A stretch of DNA of 64,000 bases from Ischnura elegans (GCF_921293095.1 NC_060251.1:64745585-64809584); one strand, 5' to 3'. Shown: positions 29,378 through 40,675, counted from the first letter of the stretch. The notes: generated from the letters alone by a model not told the origin. Made by a program: numbers and translations.

Positions 29378-31485
29378 ATGAATTTTATGTTTAAAACCTT
29401 ACAGTGGAACTGTAACGGTATTTACAGACACAAGGAGGAACTCTATGCTCTAGTTAAGAATTCCAACCCATCCTGCGTATGTCTGCAGGAAACCCATCTG
29501 AAACCATCCGACAGAATGTCACTACAGGGCTATTGCGTTTACCGGGCTGATGATGTTAGTGGCAATAGAGCCCAGGGAGGGGTTGCAATAGCTGTCCGGG
29601 AGAGCATTTACTCCTCACAGATCATTTTAAGAACCCCCTACAGGCAATTGCAGTTTCTGTAGCCACCCCAGAGTTAGTTACCTTTTGTAACGTTTACTTG
29701 CCCCAGTGGGCACCTGTAAACAAGAATGCCCTAGAGTCGCTAGTCGCTCAGCTTCCAAAACCACACGTGCTGTTGGGGGATTTTAATGCTCATGACTCCC
29801 TTTGGGGAAGCAACAGAGCACAAGCTAATAGTAGAGGAAAGCTAATAGCTAATTTTATTAATGATTTTAATTTTATTTTACTCAACAACGGCGAACACAC
29901 TCGCTTCAATAGTCATAATGGAGAGTTCTCGGTTATTGACTTGTGTTTTTATAGTTGTAGTTTAGGGGCTAGATTACAGCTGTCAGTACATAACGACCTC
30001 TGCGGGAGCGACCATTTCCCGATTTTTATTTCAAAACCGAGTAGACGAACTTGCGGTTTTAACGGACCCCGTACTTGGACGATTAAAAAAGGGGACTGGC
30101 CGCTTTTTAGAAATCTTTTCAATTTTACATTTACTGACGACCGAAATGGAGCTGAAAATGTTTTAACCCTTACGAAAGCTATATTGGATGCTGCCGAAGC
30201 TAGCGTCCCTAGGACATCGATAGCTGCAAGGCGTCCACCCGTCCCATGGTGGAACAACGAGTGCGCAGAAGCTATTGCCGCAAGGAAAAGAGCACTTAAG
30301 AACTTTCAAAAATACCCAACTACAATGAACCTGGCAGCTTTCCGACGACTCCGGGCCAAAGCTAGGCGGATAATCAAGGAAGCCAAAAAGGCTTCGTGGA
30401 TTTCCTATGCGTCCCAAATAAACTGTCGGACTCCTATATCTAAGGTATGGGAAAAGGTGAATAAAATCACAGGAAGCCGAACGTCCACTGCTATCGCTGG
30501 CCTAAAAGCGGGACCCAAAATTGCAACTTCCAGACAGGAAGTCGCGGAAGCATTTGTGGAGCACTTCGCTGAAGTAAGCTCTTCCAAAAATTATGACCAG
30601 GCATTTATATCAATGAGACGGATAGCTGAGGCAGCCCCTATGAATTTTGACAATAAAGCGGACTTTCCATATAATGAGCCCTTTAGTCTATGGGAACTCG
30701 AAGCCGCAATCGCATGCTCAAAGAATACAGCTCCAGGTGGCGATAACATCCACTATGCCTTTATACGGAATCTCCCCGTTAAGGCTTTTGCTGATATATT
30801 GTCAACGTTCAACCAGATCTGGTATGATGGATCTTTCCCGGATGCATGGCGGGAATCTGTAGTCATCCCTGTCCTTAAACAGGGTAAGGATCGCAGCGAT
30901 CCTGGGAGCTACCGCCCCATATCACTAACAAGTAGCCTCTGTAAAATAATGGAGAGAATGGTTAACCGACGCCTGGTTTGGTATCTTGAAAGCCGAGACC
31001 TTCTCTCCAAAATTCAATGTGGCTTTCGCCGCAACCGATCGACAACGGATCATCTCGTCAGAAGCACCAACTTCCTACACGAAGCTTTTTTGCTCCAACA
31101 GCACGTCATAGCAGTATTTTTCGATATAGAAAAAGCCTATGACCGATTATGGCGACACAAAGTTTTAAAAACTCTGCATGAATGGGGTTTTAGGGGCAAC
31201 CTTTTAACTTTTATCAGGAATTTCCTAGAAGAACGGGTCTTTAGAGTTAGAATCCACAACATCCTGTCAAGCTCCCGCACCCAAGAAAACGGGGTCCCTC
31301 AATGTTGTATTTTAAGCGTCACGCTGTTTGCTATCGCAATTAACAGCATTGAGGAATGCATAATACCTCCGGTAATTGGATCCTTATTCGTTGATGACTT
31401 GGCAGTTTTTTGCCGGGCATCCACGCTCCATTCCGCTACGAGGAAAATTCAGATGACCCTCAATCGGATCGAGAAGAGGTCCATA
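29378..31485 (+). pseudogene. Copy B ORF2: APE endonuclease and partial RT
   Basis: The endonuclease begins LQWNCNGIYRHKEEL and CLQETHLKPSD, then shifts frame near 29640. It continues LLGDFNAHDSLWGSNRA and GSDHFPIFIS. RT motifs are YRPISLTSSLCKIMERM, FFDIEKAYDRLWRH, an altered NGVPQCCILS (GS replaced by CC) and FVDDLAVFCRAS. The frame is lost after about 31485, where foreign sequence begins. The thumb, RNase H and 3' UTR of this copy are missing. Confidence 0.9.
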
Positions 31486-31985
31486 GAGTAGCTTCCGTGT
31501 ACATTAAGTCCTGGTACACATGTCCAGTGGCATTTAGTGCGCCAACCCATGATCTTGAACTTCTGAAAACGTTGGCTAGTAGAGAAGAGAAACACTACCA
31601 AGCAGCATTAAAAAATTTTTGCTACCATTTATGGTATTTATCAGAAACATTAGTTTGCTTATCTTTGTTTGATCCCAATGTTTCATTGCCTTGTAAGAGG
31701 GCGATGGTCAACTCTTTTTTAAAGGAAGTGCATGTTTGCAGCCCTCGAGCGCAACTTCATCCCAATTGTGGCATTAAGGATTTGGAATTGAGCGATTTCG
31801 TTTCCTCTAATTCTCGACGTTTCTTCGACATTACGGGCATTGATCAAGGCTTTTTGTCAAGAGACCCCGAAGATTGGCTTTTCGATGAAAGGTACCTGAA
31901 AGGATTTAATGTTATAAAACATATTAAAGTCGTCAATGACACCGCCGAAAGGGGTGTGTCCCTCATCAAAAAATATCTGTTATAA
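31486..31985 (+). pseudogene. C-terminal part of an unclassified transposase-like protein
   Basis: Reads YIKSWYTCPVAFSAPTHDLE, HLWYLSETLVCLSLFDPNVS, FFDITGIDQGFLSRDPEDW and VVNDTAERGVSLIKKYL, ending at a stop. The VxNDxAERGVxLI block recurs in uncharacterised arthropod transposon proteins, where its Glu could be the last residue of a DDE triad. The N-terminal half is absent. The start is set at the junction because upstream codons belong to the RT. Confidence 0.5.
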
Positions 31986-32888
31986 GTATGGAAAAAAAAG
32001 GTTGTAAATTTTATGTAAACCATTTTTAACGAATTAATAATAAAATAACTGATTTTTAATAATAATTTTTATCAACAAGTATTTTATTTATTCTATTTAA
32101 CAACAATTTCTGCAGCAAATACCGGAGAAAACGGAAAATAGCCCCTGTAAAGTAGGCAAAATGCCTTACATCCTAGCCGAAAAATGTTTAAACGCGTTTC
32201 GGCAGGGTCAAATATTGTGCAATCGAGCCGAATTTTTTTGTGGGTCGTTTATACATGAAATTGCACCATAAAATGAAGTCGCCCCACAAACTTTCAAAAA
32301 AAAGTTTTTTTTGGGCCACCCTAGAGTAGAGGCCAATGAGTGAGCAGGGGTCGATACTATAGCCCGGTCAAAATAGACATTGACCCTCGCATAAATTGCC
32401 AACAAGCTGAAAATTTGCATGAACCTTAAGGATACCACTCTAATGAAATTCTGAAAAGTTCCCATCGATCCCGTGTGTGCAAAAAATTTTATTCAAGGTC
32501 AAAGGTCACAAAAATGCGTTTTTGCATTTTTTGGCCAAACGTTTAGTTTTCTGATAAAAATTACTCAAAACAAAATAGTAGATCAAAAATTATGTACAAA
32601 ATTGTCATTTCACTTTTTTCTCTTAGATTTACCGTTTCTGAGAAAAAGTCATTCGAAAGTTAGCTGGAAGTGTATTCTCCGTAATATGCATGACTATATT
32701 GTTGCGCTCTCCGAACATTATTGGACGCGTAACTCGCATATTGGTTGTTAGCTCTCCCTTGACCATCCGCCAACAATCGGGACAAAGAGTTTAGTTTTAA
32801 ATATTCCCTCATAGGGAAAGCATGTGGTCAGTGCTAGAACTATAAGGAAAAGTTTGTGCTATATTTACTTCTTAGCAAATTTCGGGCT
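31486..32888 (+). mobile_element. Unclassified DNA-transposon remnant
   Basis: A foreign 1.4-kb block between two partial I-like copies. It has one coding piece (31486-31985) and about 900 bp of AT-rich noncoding DNA. No terminal inverted repeat was found by eye. The RT sequence on its two sides overlaps by about 97 bp at roughly 90% identity, so it is not a simple target duplication. Confidence 0.45.
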
Positions 32889-33212
32889 ATTCGTCGATGA
32901 CTTGGCAGTTTTTTGCCATTTCTCTACGCTCCATTCCGCTACGAGGCAAATTCAGATGACCCTCAATCGGATCGAGAAGTGGTCCAACTGCAATGGTCTT
33001 CGACTCGACTGAGAAGACAAAATGCATGCACTTTTACCGAATACGTGGAATATTCCCTATACCATCCCTGTTCCTCGGCAGAAAGAAGCTACCTTTTGTG
33101 CAGACGACTCGTTTTTTAGGGCTGACATTTGACTTTCGGTTGAATTGGCGCGACCACATTTCTATTTTCCGAGACAAATGTTTTAAAAATTTCAACGTAA
33201 CGAGAGTTTAAG

Positions 33213-33811
33213 AGACGCTATGGCCAAGGAAGCTCTGAATAACGAAGTTCTTGTCTCAACGCTGGTTCCCCACGAGGACTTACGAGCATCTCTAAGAAAC
33301 GTGGTATTTGGAAAATGGAGGGAGTCATGGAGGATTCTAAATAATAACAAGCTCCGTGGCATCAAGGACATGGTAGCAGCGTGGCCCTCCTCAGCTCGTA
33401 GTAATCGGAGAGAGGAAGTAGTACTTACACGATTGAGGATAGGGCACAGCCCCCTGACCCATGCGTATCTCTTTACTGAAGAGAAGGAACCTCCCCAATG
33501 TGGGGATTGTAAATGTCCATTAAGTATTAGACACATCATGCTAGATTGTGTTAAGTACCGCGAAGCGCGAAGACGAAATAATCTAGGGGGAGACCTAAAA
33601 ACCCTTTTAGGAGACCACCCTACCAACTTAATCTGTACATTTCGGTTTCTCAGAGAAATAAACATTTTTAATAAAGTCTAATTATGTACACTTACAACGA
33701 AGACATCAGATGCAGTAGATTACTTTATACTTAACTTTTGTAATTAAATAGCACAGTAGTGGTGCAAAATGACCTTGCCGTCGACGCACCCTAAATCCAA
33801 ATACTACTACT
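33213..33811 (+). mobile_element. I-like copy A2, 5'-truncated insertion in copy D
   Basis: A 599-bp 3' end of the A family: the last 152 codons of ORF2 (from DAMAKEAL to the natural stop at 33681), 3' UTR and (TAC)n tail. ACGAGAGTTTAAG is duplicated at 33200-33212 and 33812-33824. Confidence 0.93.
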
Positions 33812-33824
33812 ACGAGAGTTTAAG

Positions 33825-34911
33825 AAAGTACGACATGGGGTGCTGACCGAACCACGATGCTCATGTTGTATAGAGCTTTGGTGAGGTCTAAACTTGAGTA
33901 TGGTTTGGTTGCCTACTCTTCGACCCGAGAGTCCTATTTAAGACCTTTGACGACAGTACACAATGCTGGCCTCCGGCTGGCCACTGGTGCGTTCAGGACC
34001 AGCCCGATTACTAGTATTTACGCTGACTGTGGGGAACCACCGTTATCCATCCGGAGAAATATTTTAATGTGCAATTATGCTGCCAAAATTTTATCATTAA
34101 AAGATCAACCTTGTTTTAATGCAAATTTTAAACCTAGATTTATGGATGTTTTTAACCGTAGGACAAGATCTACGAAGCCTTTAGGCTTGCGATTTCGTAA
34201 TTTTATGAATGAAGCTGAGTTTCGGCTACCCGACATCATCCTCCAAGGATGCTCAGCAAACCCGCCGTGGGTCATTCCACGACCAGACGTTATTTTTTCT
34301 TTACCGCGGGGAGCTAAGTCCTCCACTTTGGATTTGGAGTACAAGCTCCTTTTTAAAGAAGTTCTCGACCGCAAACCGCGGCTTATACCCATTTATACTG
34401 ACGGCTCAAAATCCTAATCAGCTTGTGCCTGCGCCGTCATTCCTTATTATGGCGGCACGATCCAAGCTAAATTCAACCCGCTCTGCAGTATATACAACGC
34501 AGAACTTCTTGCCATAAAATATGCTCTGGAAAATATATCTTTACGCAAGTCCTATCTAATCTGCTCTGACTACTTAAGTGCACTTAGTGCCATTTCAGAT
34601 TACTACCCCTCTCATCCCTTGGTGCAGTCCGTACAAGATACCCTTTACTCTTTGAGCAGGAAGGGCATTACAATTTCTTTCATTAGGATCCCGGGGCATG
34701 TCGGAATTCGAGGCAATGAGATAGTGGATGCAGCAGCGAAGAAGGCACTTAGTAAAACCAACATCGATTATGATTGGATCTCCTCGGACGATCTAAGAGC
34801 CGAACTGAAGAGAATATGCATGGAGCAATGGCAAGAGGTGTGGAATAATATCGCTGGCAATAAACTAATAAACATCAAAGTGGAGACGACCGCTTGGTCC
34901 ACCTCAGGATA
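33825..34911 (+). pseudogene. Copy D RT thumb and RNase H
   Basis: Reads LYRALVRSKLEYGLVAYSST, TSPITSIYADCGEPPLSIRR, then RNase H IPIYTDGSKS-stop-SACACAV, and RIPGHVGIRGNEIVDAAAKK. It breaks off at ETTAWSTSG. The TAA inside the first RNase H motif and the loss of the end make it dead. Confidence 0.85.
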
Positions 34912-35089
34912 AAATTGTACTTGCATCAGTTGCCCTACATAATTACCTCTGCGAAAAAAATGGTGCAACATACATTGGAAATCCAAAGGATTGTCCATTG
35001 CCGGAATTACCACAACAGGCTGGGAATAGACCGGTGAATTCTGCATTGACCGTACGGGATGAATACAAAAATTATTTCAGTGCTAATTA
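34912..35089 (+). pseudogene. Harbinger transposase C-terminal end
   Basis: Plus-strand KIVLASVALHNYLCEKNG, then NRPVNSALTVRDEYKNYFSA and a stop. The VLAxxxLHNxLxxxN…RDxxxxYF pattern is the end of the HARBI1-type nuclease. The DDE core is missing, cut by copy D. Confidence 0.7.
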
Positions 35090-35189
35090 ACCGAAAAAAC
35101 TGTAAGATTGAAAACGAAAATAAAATTGAAAATATGATTGAGTACATTTCACAGGTTAATTCACCGTTGTCATAAAACACCTTCCAAAT

Positions 35190-36390
35190 TTCAAACATAA
35201 TTTTATTTTTTTTTTCAGCATTCTTAATGGTCCTAAGTTTGGAGGCAATGGTGACCCCAAATCTTCCCTCCAAGTCTTCGGTTATCTTTGAGGTCAGGCT
35301 TCCAAGTGCCTGAGAGGCACTTTTAAACAAAACACTGGCCTGATCTGGCGATGCCACTTTTCTCCTCTTGACAGATCCAGATGGCCCAGGAGTAGGCGGA
35401 GTATGTCGGCTAGGGCCAGGAGTAGGAGGAGCACTCGCTGGACGGACCTCGTCATCGACGAATACAAGGTCCAGCATCGCCTCTGTCCCTGCCCCCTCCA
35501 ACTCCCCTTCCTCTACCACAGGAATCTCGTCCTCGTATACAAGAAATTCCTGTAGATCATAAAAAATGACTTGATGTTTATCGTAAAGATGGAGACAGTA
35601 AATATTTACAATATATTTTTGTTTGAAATAATTGTTTTTTATCATGAATACCGCAAGGTAGAAAGTGGCAGCTTACTTAAGTAGTCTGTGGCATTCAATT
35701 TTGTGTGAATTAGGCACAGTATTATAATAGTTATCGTTAATCTTAATCATCCATAAGTTTAATCCATTTATTATTTTGAAAGGTTTAATCACCCACAGTA
35801 GAATGAACTAAGTTTAACTCAAGAAGACAGTTATTATGAGGATGTTTAAATCTTTCACGTAACGTCCAAGATATCTTTCATACAAAATTTTTAAGGAAGG
35901 ATGAAACCTACCTCAGCTTCCTCATCCAGAGTAGAGATGCTCTCGCTGGGTGACGTGTACTCGTCAATGAATGATATTTCATTGAAATAAAAAAGGGATG
36001 GCACATAAACCTGGAACAATCGATACATAGTGTATGCAAAAACCCTGCAGGTATGACAAGATCAGCCCACTCCACTTTTTATGATGCCACCTTCCTCCTC
36101 TCCGCCAAGTAGTTCGTCCTCAGCGAATACCACTTCTTCTTGCATTCGTCGGAGGTAGTATTCGGTCTGGAGGTAATGCAAAGAAACCAACTTATCATAC
36201 TATTAATTAATTAAAATTAACTACTATTATAAAATATTTACCTTGCAGGAATCATCCCCTCAGCAATCTCGCGGAACCCGATCAGTCTCTTTCCCTTATT
36301 TCTGTGTAAGCTATTCCTAGGGTCAAAGAGGCAAGGCCTCTCGCTGACCAAAAGAATCAGCCTCTCCACTTGGCCCCTGGTCCACGACAT
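35190..36390 (-). CDS. Harbinger-associated MADF/Myb-like protein, about four exons
   Basis: Minus-strand exons with GT-AG sites. 36390-36242 is MSWTRGQVERLILLVSERPC…KRLIGFREIAEGM (start of a MADF/SANT-like DNA-binding domain). About 36166-36075 is DECKKKWYSLRTNYLAERR (end of the domain). About 36000-35913 is acidic (FIDEYTSPSESISTLDEEAE). About 35553-35190 is Pro-rich and ends in a helical region (DQASVLFKSASQALGSLTSK). In Harbinger elements a Myb-like partner carries the transposase to the nucleus and to the ends. Here the gene faces the transposase tail at 34912-35089. Exon borders other than the first are approximate. Confidence 0.6.
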
Positions 36391-36727
36391 CACTTCAACC
36401 TAGTCAATAAATATACCTTGAGAGTCGTCCAAACAATGCGATGATCAAAATAGGGATAAAGCCGTCGAAAATTACGCCGAGGTATTTAAGTTCCGAAGGA
36501 GTAGTCCAAGTTGTTGCAGGGGGTCACACCGGTAGAGTAAGGGCCAAACGAAGCAAAGGTCAAAATCACAAAATAATCCAACTTAAACAATCACGACAGC
36601 ACATGAGCACACGCCAGATGACAACTAAATGTGTCATTTCCCATCAGGTGGCTCTGTTATCAACTTGTGCGAATGCATGAACGAAATTAGAACAGGTTCT
36701 ATTTTCCGTTCACGCGTTCATGCATTT

Positions 36728-36831
36728 GTACATTTTGGGGTGGTTACACGGTGAATTTTTCCGTTCATTCTCGCGTTCATACTTAGAGACATTAACCCGT
36801 ACGGGTTAATGCACCGTGTAACCAGGCCTTT
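36728..36831. repeat. Inverted-repeat (Harbinger-type end or MITE)
   Basis: GTGGTTACACGGTG near 36731 is the inverted counterpart of CACCGTGTAACCAG near 36815, with TAACCCGTACGGGTTA in between. It may be the right end of the Harbinger remnant or a solo MITE. Confidence 0.6.
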
Positions 36832-36869
36832 AAGTACATTTGTTTCAGCAGTAATATTTTACTTTTTTA

Positions 36870-37460
36870 AAACCTAGTTCATGATTATGACTGTTGAAGT
36901 ACTTCACATTTACACTCAAATCTTCCGGAAGTTCTTTCACAATCATTCTGGCAATGCAGTATGTGTTCGGCATTCTCCCAAATTTCCTTTTTCTACTCGT
37001 CTGGTTTGAAATGAAATCTTTTTGTGATTGTTATTAAATTTACAAACGAAATACTTCACTGAACCACTAGCATGGTAAAAACTCCAGAATGCTTAACCAT
37101 AGATATGTTTGTTTCCATACAGACATCTCTCTTCCACAACTGAAAATCGGACATACCTTTAAAATGATATTCTTCCACATTAATACCTTCAGAATGACAT
37201 TCATGTAAATGATTTACCAAGTCAGTATGGCACTGAAATTTTACTTCACAACCAGGGCATGGGCATTGGAAAAACTATACTTGGAAAAGCCAAAGTATGC
37301 ATTGTCTTGGATGACCTCTACAAATGCTTTGAAGGAGTTCAATTCTTCTCCTATCAAGCCATGAATGGTTTCCCACCTGAAGTCAGGGTAACTTTTAATA
37401 GCCTCTTTCACAGTGAAGTATGGGGTTAATCCACTCTGCTTCGCGTTATATACTCCCAAA
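36870..37460 (-). pseudogene. C2H2 plus FAR1/FLYWCH-like zinc-finger transposon relic
   Basis: With one frame change, the minus strand gives a C2H2 finger (CPCPGCEVKFQCHTDLVNHL…HECH), GMSDFQLWKREMSVWKQTY, and a cysteine/histidine-rich segment ending NVKYFNSHNHELGF. This order resembles the N-terminal DNA-binding part of MULE-type transposases. Several shifts and stops make it a relic. The 72-codon frame at 37241-37459 overlaps the finger in another frame and has no recognisable domain. Confidence 0.45.
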
Positions 37461-37929
37461 CTGTGTCACAACTCCTCTTGTGTCTATTTTAATCACATCT
37501 ATTGGATAAGGAAACTTTACATTTAGGGCAAACGTGCATGACGTAGATGATAGGAATGGATAACAGATGCGAAAGATGTAGTCTATCTCGTGACAAGAAG
37601 TCTCCCTTATGGTTCTAAGACTTGATGTTAAACTTTACCCAATTATTCATAAATGTTGCCCGATATCCAGAGCATAAAGAACGTATTAAGATATATGGAC
37701 TAGTGTATTCTAGTAATATTTTTTTTATTTATTTCAAAAGCCCACATTCAGCAATTATCGCCAATTTACAGTGGCGCAATAATAAGATAATAAATAAAAT
37801 ATAACAAGAAACAAAATACATATAATGTAACGGGAATCAAATCTACCTGATGGCATTCCTACCAGAGGAAACATACATTTCGGCCAACTGTTCATGACAC
37901 AATTTAGTATTTCAACTTCTGCAATCGCT
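37461..37929. other. No recognisable gene
   Basis: AT-rich DNA without a supported domain. Confidence 0.4.
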
Positions 37930-38380
37930 AAGGAAATTTTCCGGGAGTGAAAATCGGAATACTCTTGATAGCCATTTATACCTCTCCTGACCTACAGAGG
38001 AAATGTAAATATGTACCTCAGGATTCCTTTCTTAATTTCCTCAATCAAGACCTCAAGGTCTATTACGATCTCTTCCGGTGTGGGCGTGAATAAGTGAAGA
38101 TTTCATTGATATGAATGAGTTCCTGCTGGATACACAATCTAATATTAACAACGGTTTTTTATATAGTTCATGCTCACCACTTATCAAATGATTTGTTCCA
38201 AGGTGAATGACAACATCATTTAAAAAATTATGTTGCCAATATCATGGACTCATCCACTTCTTCTACTCTCATTCCAGATTCAAATATTAAGGAAACGTCA
38301 TACTGATGGAGGAGGTGGGCATGCTTGTAAGCGTACTTGAATTGGGAGTCCCCAATGACGATTAACCAAGCAGCCATGAC
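37930..38380 (-). pseudogene. SGNH/GDSL-hydrolase-like relic
   Basis: The minus strand gives AAWLIVIGDSQFKYA (block I with the GDS nucleophile), IFESGMRVEEV (block II Gly), and, after a shift, NDVVIHLGTNHLISG (block III GTN). A broken tail includes IYISSVGQERYKW. Such esterase-like domains occur in ORF1 of CR1-type and in other transposons, and in some host proteins. Frameshifts and stops show that it is dead. Confidence 0.55.
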
Positions 38381-38996
38381 TTCATAAAAGGAAACTCAAC
38401 TAATAACAATGAAAATGGAATTATTTAGTGTAAAAGATAGCAGGAGTTATTCTCCAACAAAAAGTGATATAAATGAAATTATTCCCAATATTTAAGATTA
38501 TTACACTTACTACAAGACCATTGAACATATTTCAGGTGCAGACAAAAAAGACCTGGTGAACAGAATAGAAAAAATATTAATCCTGTAAAATAAAGATCCA
38601 TACTAATTATTGCTGCGTGAAGAAATTTCACCACATTAAAAAAAACTAAGCCCACAAAAAAAGATGATACCAAGAAATGCAACAATGAAACAGAAACGGG
38701 AAATCCTTGGACAGATCAAGATGTTATCCTTACAGCAGATGAACGCATATTAAACTACTACGACTATCTAACATTATGAAACTTACCAGGAGACCAATGA
38801 AGGTTTTTCAGTGCTCTGGCAAAGTACGTCGACTGCAACAGAATAGAAAAATTTCCAAATCCTGAATAATTAAGATCCAAATAAGTATTATTGTGTATAC
38901 CGTGAGTTTGCAAATAGGTTGGTTAAGTATTTTGACTCTGCGCTATGTCTATACCTGACAGCATTGCATATAGTTATATACAAAGTCGTAATAAAA
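38381..38996. other. Unassigned; weak duplicated segment
   Basis: A diverged stretch around CAGAATAGAAAAA…AAGATCCA occurs at about 38560-38610 and again at 38840-38885. Nothing else is recognised. Confidence 0.35.
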
Positions 38997-39146
38997 TTAT
39001 AAATATAAGTTCAAGGGAATAACCATTAACATTTTGATCGCAAATCTAACACGCCAAAAGCTGTAAACAATTACGAAATGGTGATCGACAGGATCTGAGT
39101 CCACCGCTGGCTCCACCTCGACTTCAGTAAGTGAATTTAAGGAACA
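38997..39146 (-). pseudogene. Jockey-type ORF1 (J5), part after the copy A insertion
   Basis: The minus frame continues from the ORF1 at 44511-45249 once copy A and one AGGAACA are discounted: SLNSLTEVEVEPAVDSD, then HHFVIVYSFW, ending NLYL-stop. The layout parallels the region after IPPIxxxxTxxW in the other Jockey-type ORF1s of this window. It is degenerate. Confidence 0.5.
39140..39146 (+). repeat. Probable target duplication of copy A (left)
   Basis: AGGAACA recurs at 44511-44517, right after the (TAC)n tail. It is only 7 bp, but the minus-strand Jockey frame is continuous when one copy is removed. Confidence 0.6.
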
Positions 39147-39635
39147 CGTTGAAATACCGCCAATTTCATTAGAGTCAAACACGCTGGCTACTCTCATGTT
39201 GAGGTGGGTATACACAGTGTCCACCCCGGCCCACCACTCCCATTGATGGGCCCCCTCCAACAATGCCAATGCTGTGAGGCATTACAGCAGTATTCGTCTT
39301 CCTGGCAGCTACCTCTTTTGGGTTAGAACCTCCAGCGCGGGGGCCCTCCGAACCCTCACGCCTTCGGCGGCCTGACGGAGACCCCCATATCTCCAGCACT
39401 AACCCGTCCTGGCGTACGCTCGGAAGGAGCCGCCAAGCTCCCCAGCCGCCAGGAGCCGATTGACCGAGCTGGGCTCTTATGGGCCGCCTGTTGCGGGGAA
39501 TCCAGGGCCGAAGTGGGGTATTGAACTCCGGCCCATACCGGGTTTCCGACGCCCAGCTGGGTGCCGGAGAACTCACCCACGAGGATCCCTTTCTCCCCCA
39601 TGTACGGGTATCCACGCACAGCAAACATGTTAATT
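39147..39635 (-). repeat. Inverted 5' UTR segment of copy A
   Basis: Read on the minus strand it matches copy B 25012-25380: TTTGCTGTGCGTGG, TCAATCGGCTCCTGGCGGCT, GGGGAGCTTGGCGGCTCC and CGAGCGTACGCCAGGA all occur in the same order. The open frames in it are UTR artefacts. Confidence 0.85.
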
Positions 39636-39639
39636 AACG

Positions 39640-40612
39640 CAAAGCACTGTTAATTAAAACCAGCAACGAAACACAAAGCGAAAAGTTATTGAAAATGACA
39701 AAATTTAACGAAATACCGGTTAAGGTCCAGGTGCACCAAACACTCAATACATGTCGGGGAGTCATTTCGCATTACGACCTACTCTACGTCTCTGAAGATG
39801 AGATAAAGAGTGAGATGGCGTCTCAGGGTGTAATAGACTGCCGCCGTCTAAAGACAAAGAGGAACGGTGAGCTGACCAACAGCACGTCCGTCATCCTTAC
39901 TTTCTGTCGTGACAAACTTCCTGATAAGGTCTATGTTGGATACGAATCTGTTTCCGTAAGGCCATTCATTCCTAGCCCCATGCGGTGTTTTCAATGCCAG
40001 CATTTCGGCCACATCGCTACCAGATGTGAGGGCAAGGCCACCTGCCCGCGCTGTGGCAAAGATAAACACGAAGGCGACGCGTGCACCTCTGCACCAACCT
40101 GTGTGAATTGCGAGGGATCACATCCGGTTTATTCTCGAGATTGCCCCAAGATGAAGGAAGAGAAAAAAATAATGGAGATAAAGACCGTGGAAAAGCTGCC
40201 ATATCAAGAAGCACGAAAGAAATACAGAACACTCATCGCGCCTACGTTCTCCCGTTCATATGCTGCCGTAGTAGATAGTGAGGAAAATAACAATGCAGAC
40301 ACGCAAGGGAAAAATAAGGAAGAACATACTATTAAGAATGCAAAGCAAGCCAAGCCGGATAAGGCTACCAAGCCGGCAACGAAGAAGGGCACACCGCCGG
40401 GAAAAAACGATGCTAGTCAGGGCTCTTCAAAGAAGAACCCAACCACAACACCCACCGTGGCCACGCAAAGCAGGCGTGGAAAATCTCAGTCCCCGGGTCC
40501 ATCTGGTTCGCCTACGCGTAGCCAACCAGAGTCTATGGAAGAAGACGAATATATTTCCGAGTCAGAAATCATCCGGGCGAAGGCTAAGGAGAGAAGACGC
40601 ATTAAGCGTTGA
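39640..40612 (+). pseudogene. Copy A ORF1 (Gag-like), N-terminus lost
   Basis: Homology to the copy B ORF1 starts at LLIKTSNE (about 39640), upstream of the Met at 39689, so the true start is missing. Then come VKVQVHQTLNTCRGVIS, PSPMRCFQCQHFGHIATRC, CPRCGKDKHEGDAC and CVNCEGSHPVYSRDC (three zinc knuckles for nucleic-acid binding). A Lys/Ser/Pro-rich tail ends in KAKERRRIKR. Such proteins package the retrotransposon RNA and chaperone target-primed reverse transcription. Confidence 0.88.
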
Positions 40613-40675
40613 CTCTCCCTCTGTCAGTTTTAAATTAATTAATCTATTTATTTGTTTACCTTTTATCAATTTTTA

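Larger units (their letters stand above)
24838..31485 (+). mobile_element. I-like retrotransposon copy B (interrupted)
   Basis: It consists of a 5' UTR (24838-25376), ORF1 (25377-26028 continued at 28795-29333) and ORF2 (29378-31485). ORF1 is split by nested copy A1. ORF2 has a frameshift in the endonuclease and is cut in the RT, just after the catalytic box, by unrelated DNA. Confidence 0.85.
32889..34911 (+). mobile_element. I-like retrotransposon copy D (interrupted, truncated both ends)
   Basis: It starts in the RT catalytic box (FVDDLAVFCHFS) and runs through thumb and RNase H. Nested copy A2 splits it, and it ends before the C-terminal knuckle where Harbinger sequence begins. In-frame stops include one after YTDGSKS. 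Confidence 0.75.

Noticed and set aside
36441..36680. 79-codon plus ORF
   Set aside because: No domain, and it overlaps the region between the MADF-like gene and the inverted repeat.
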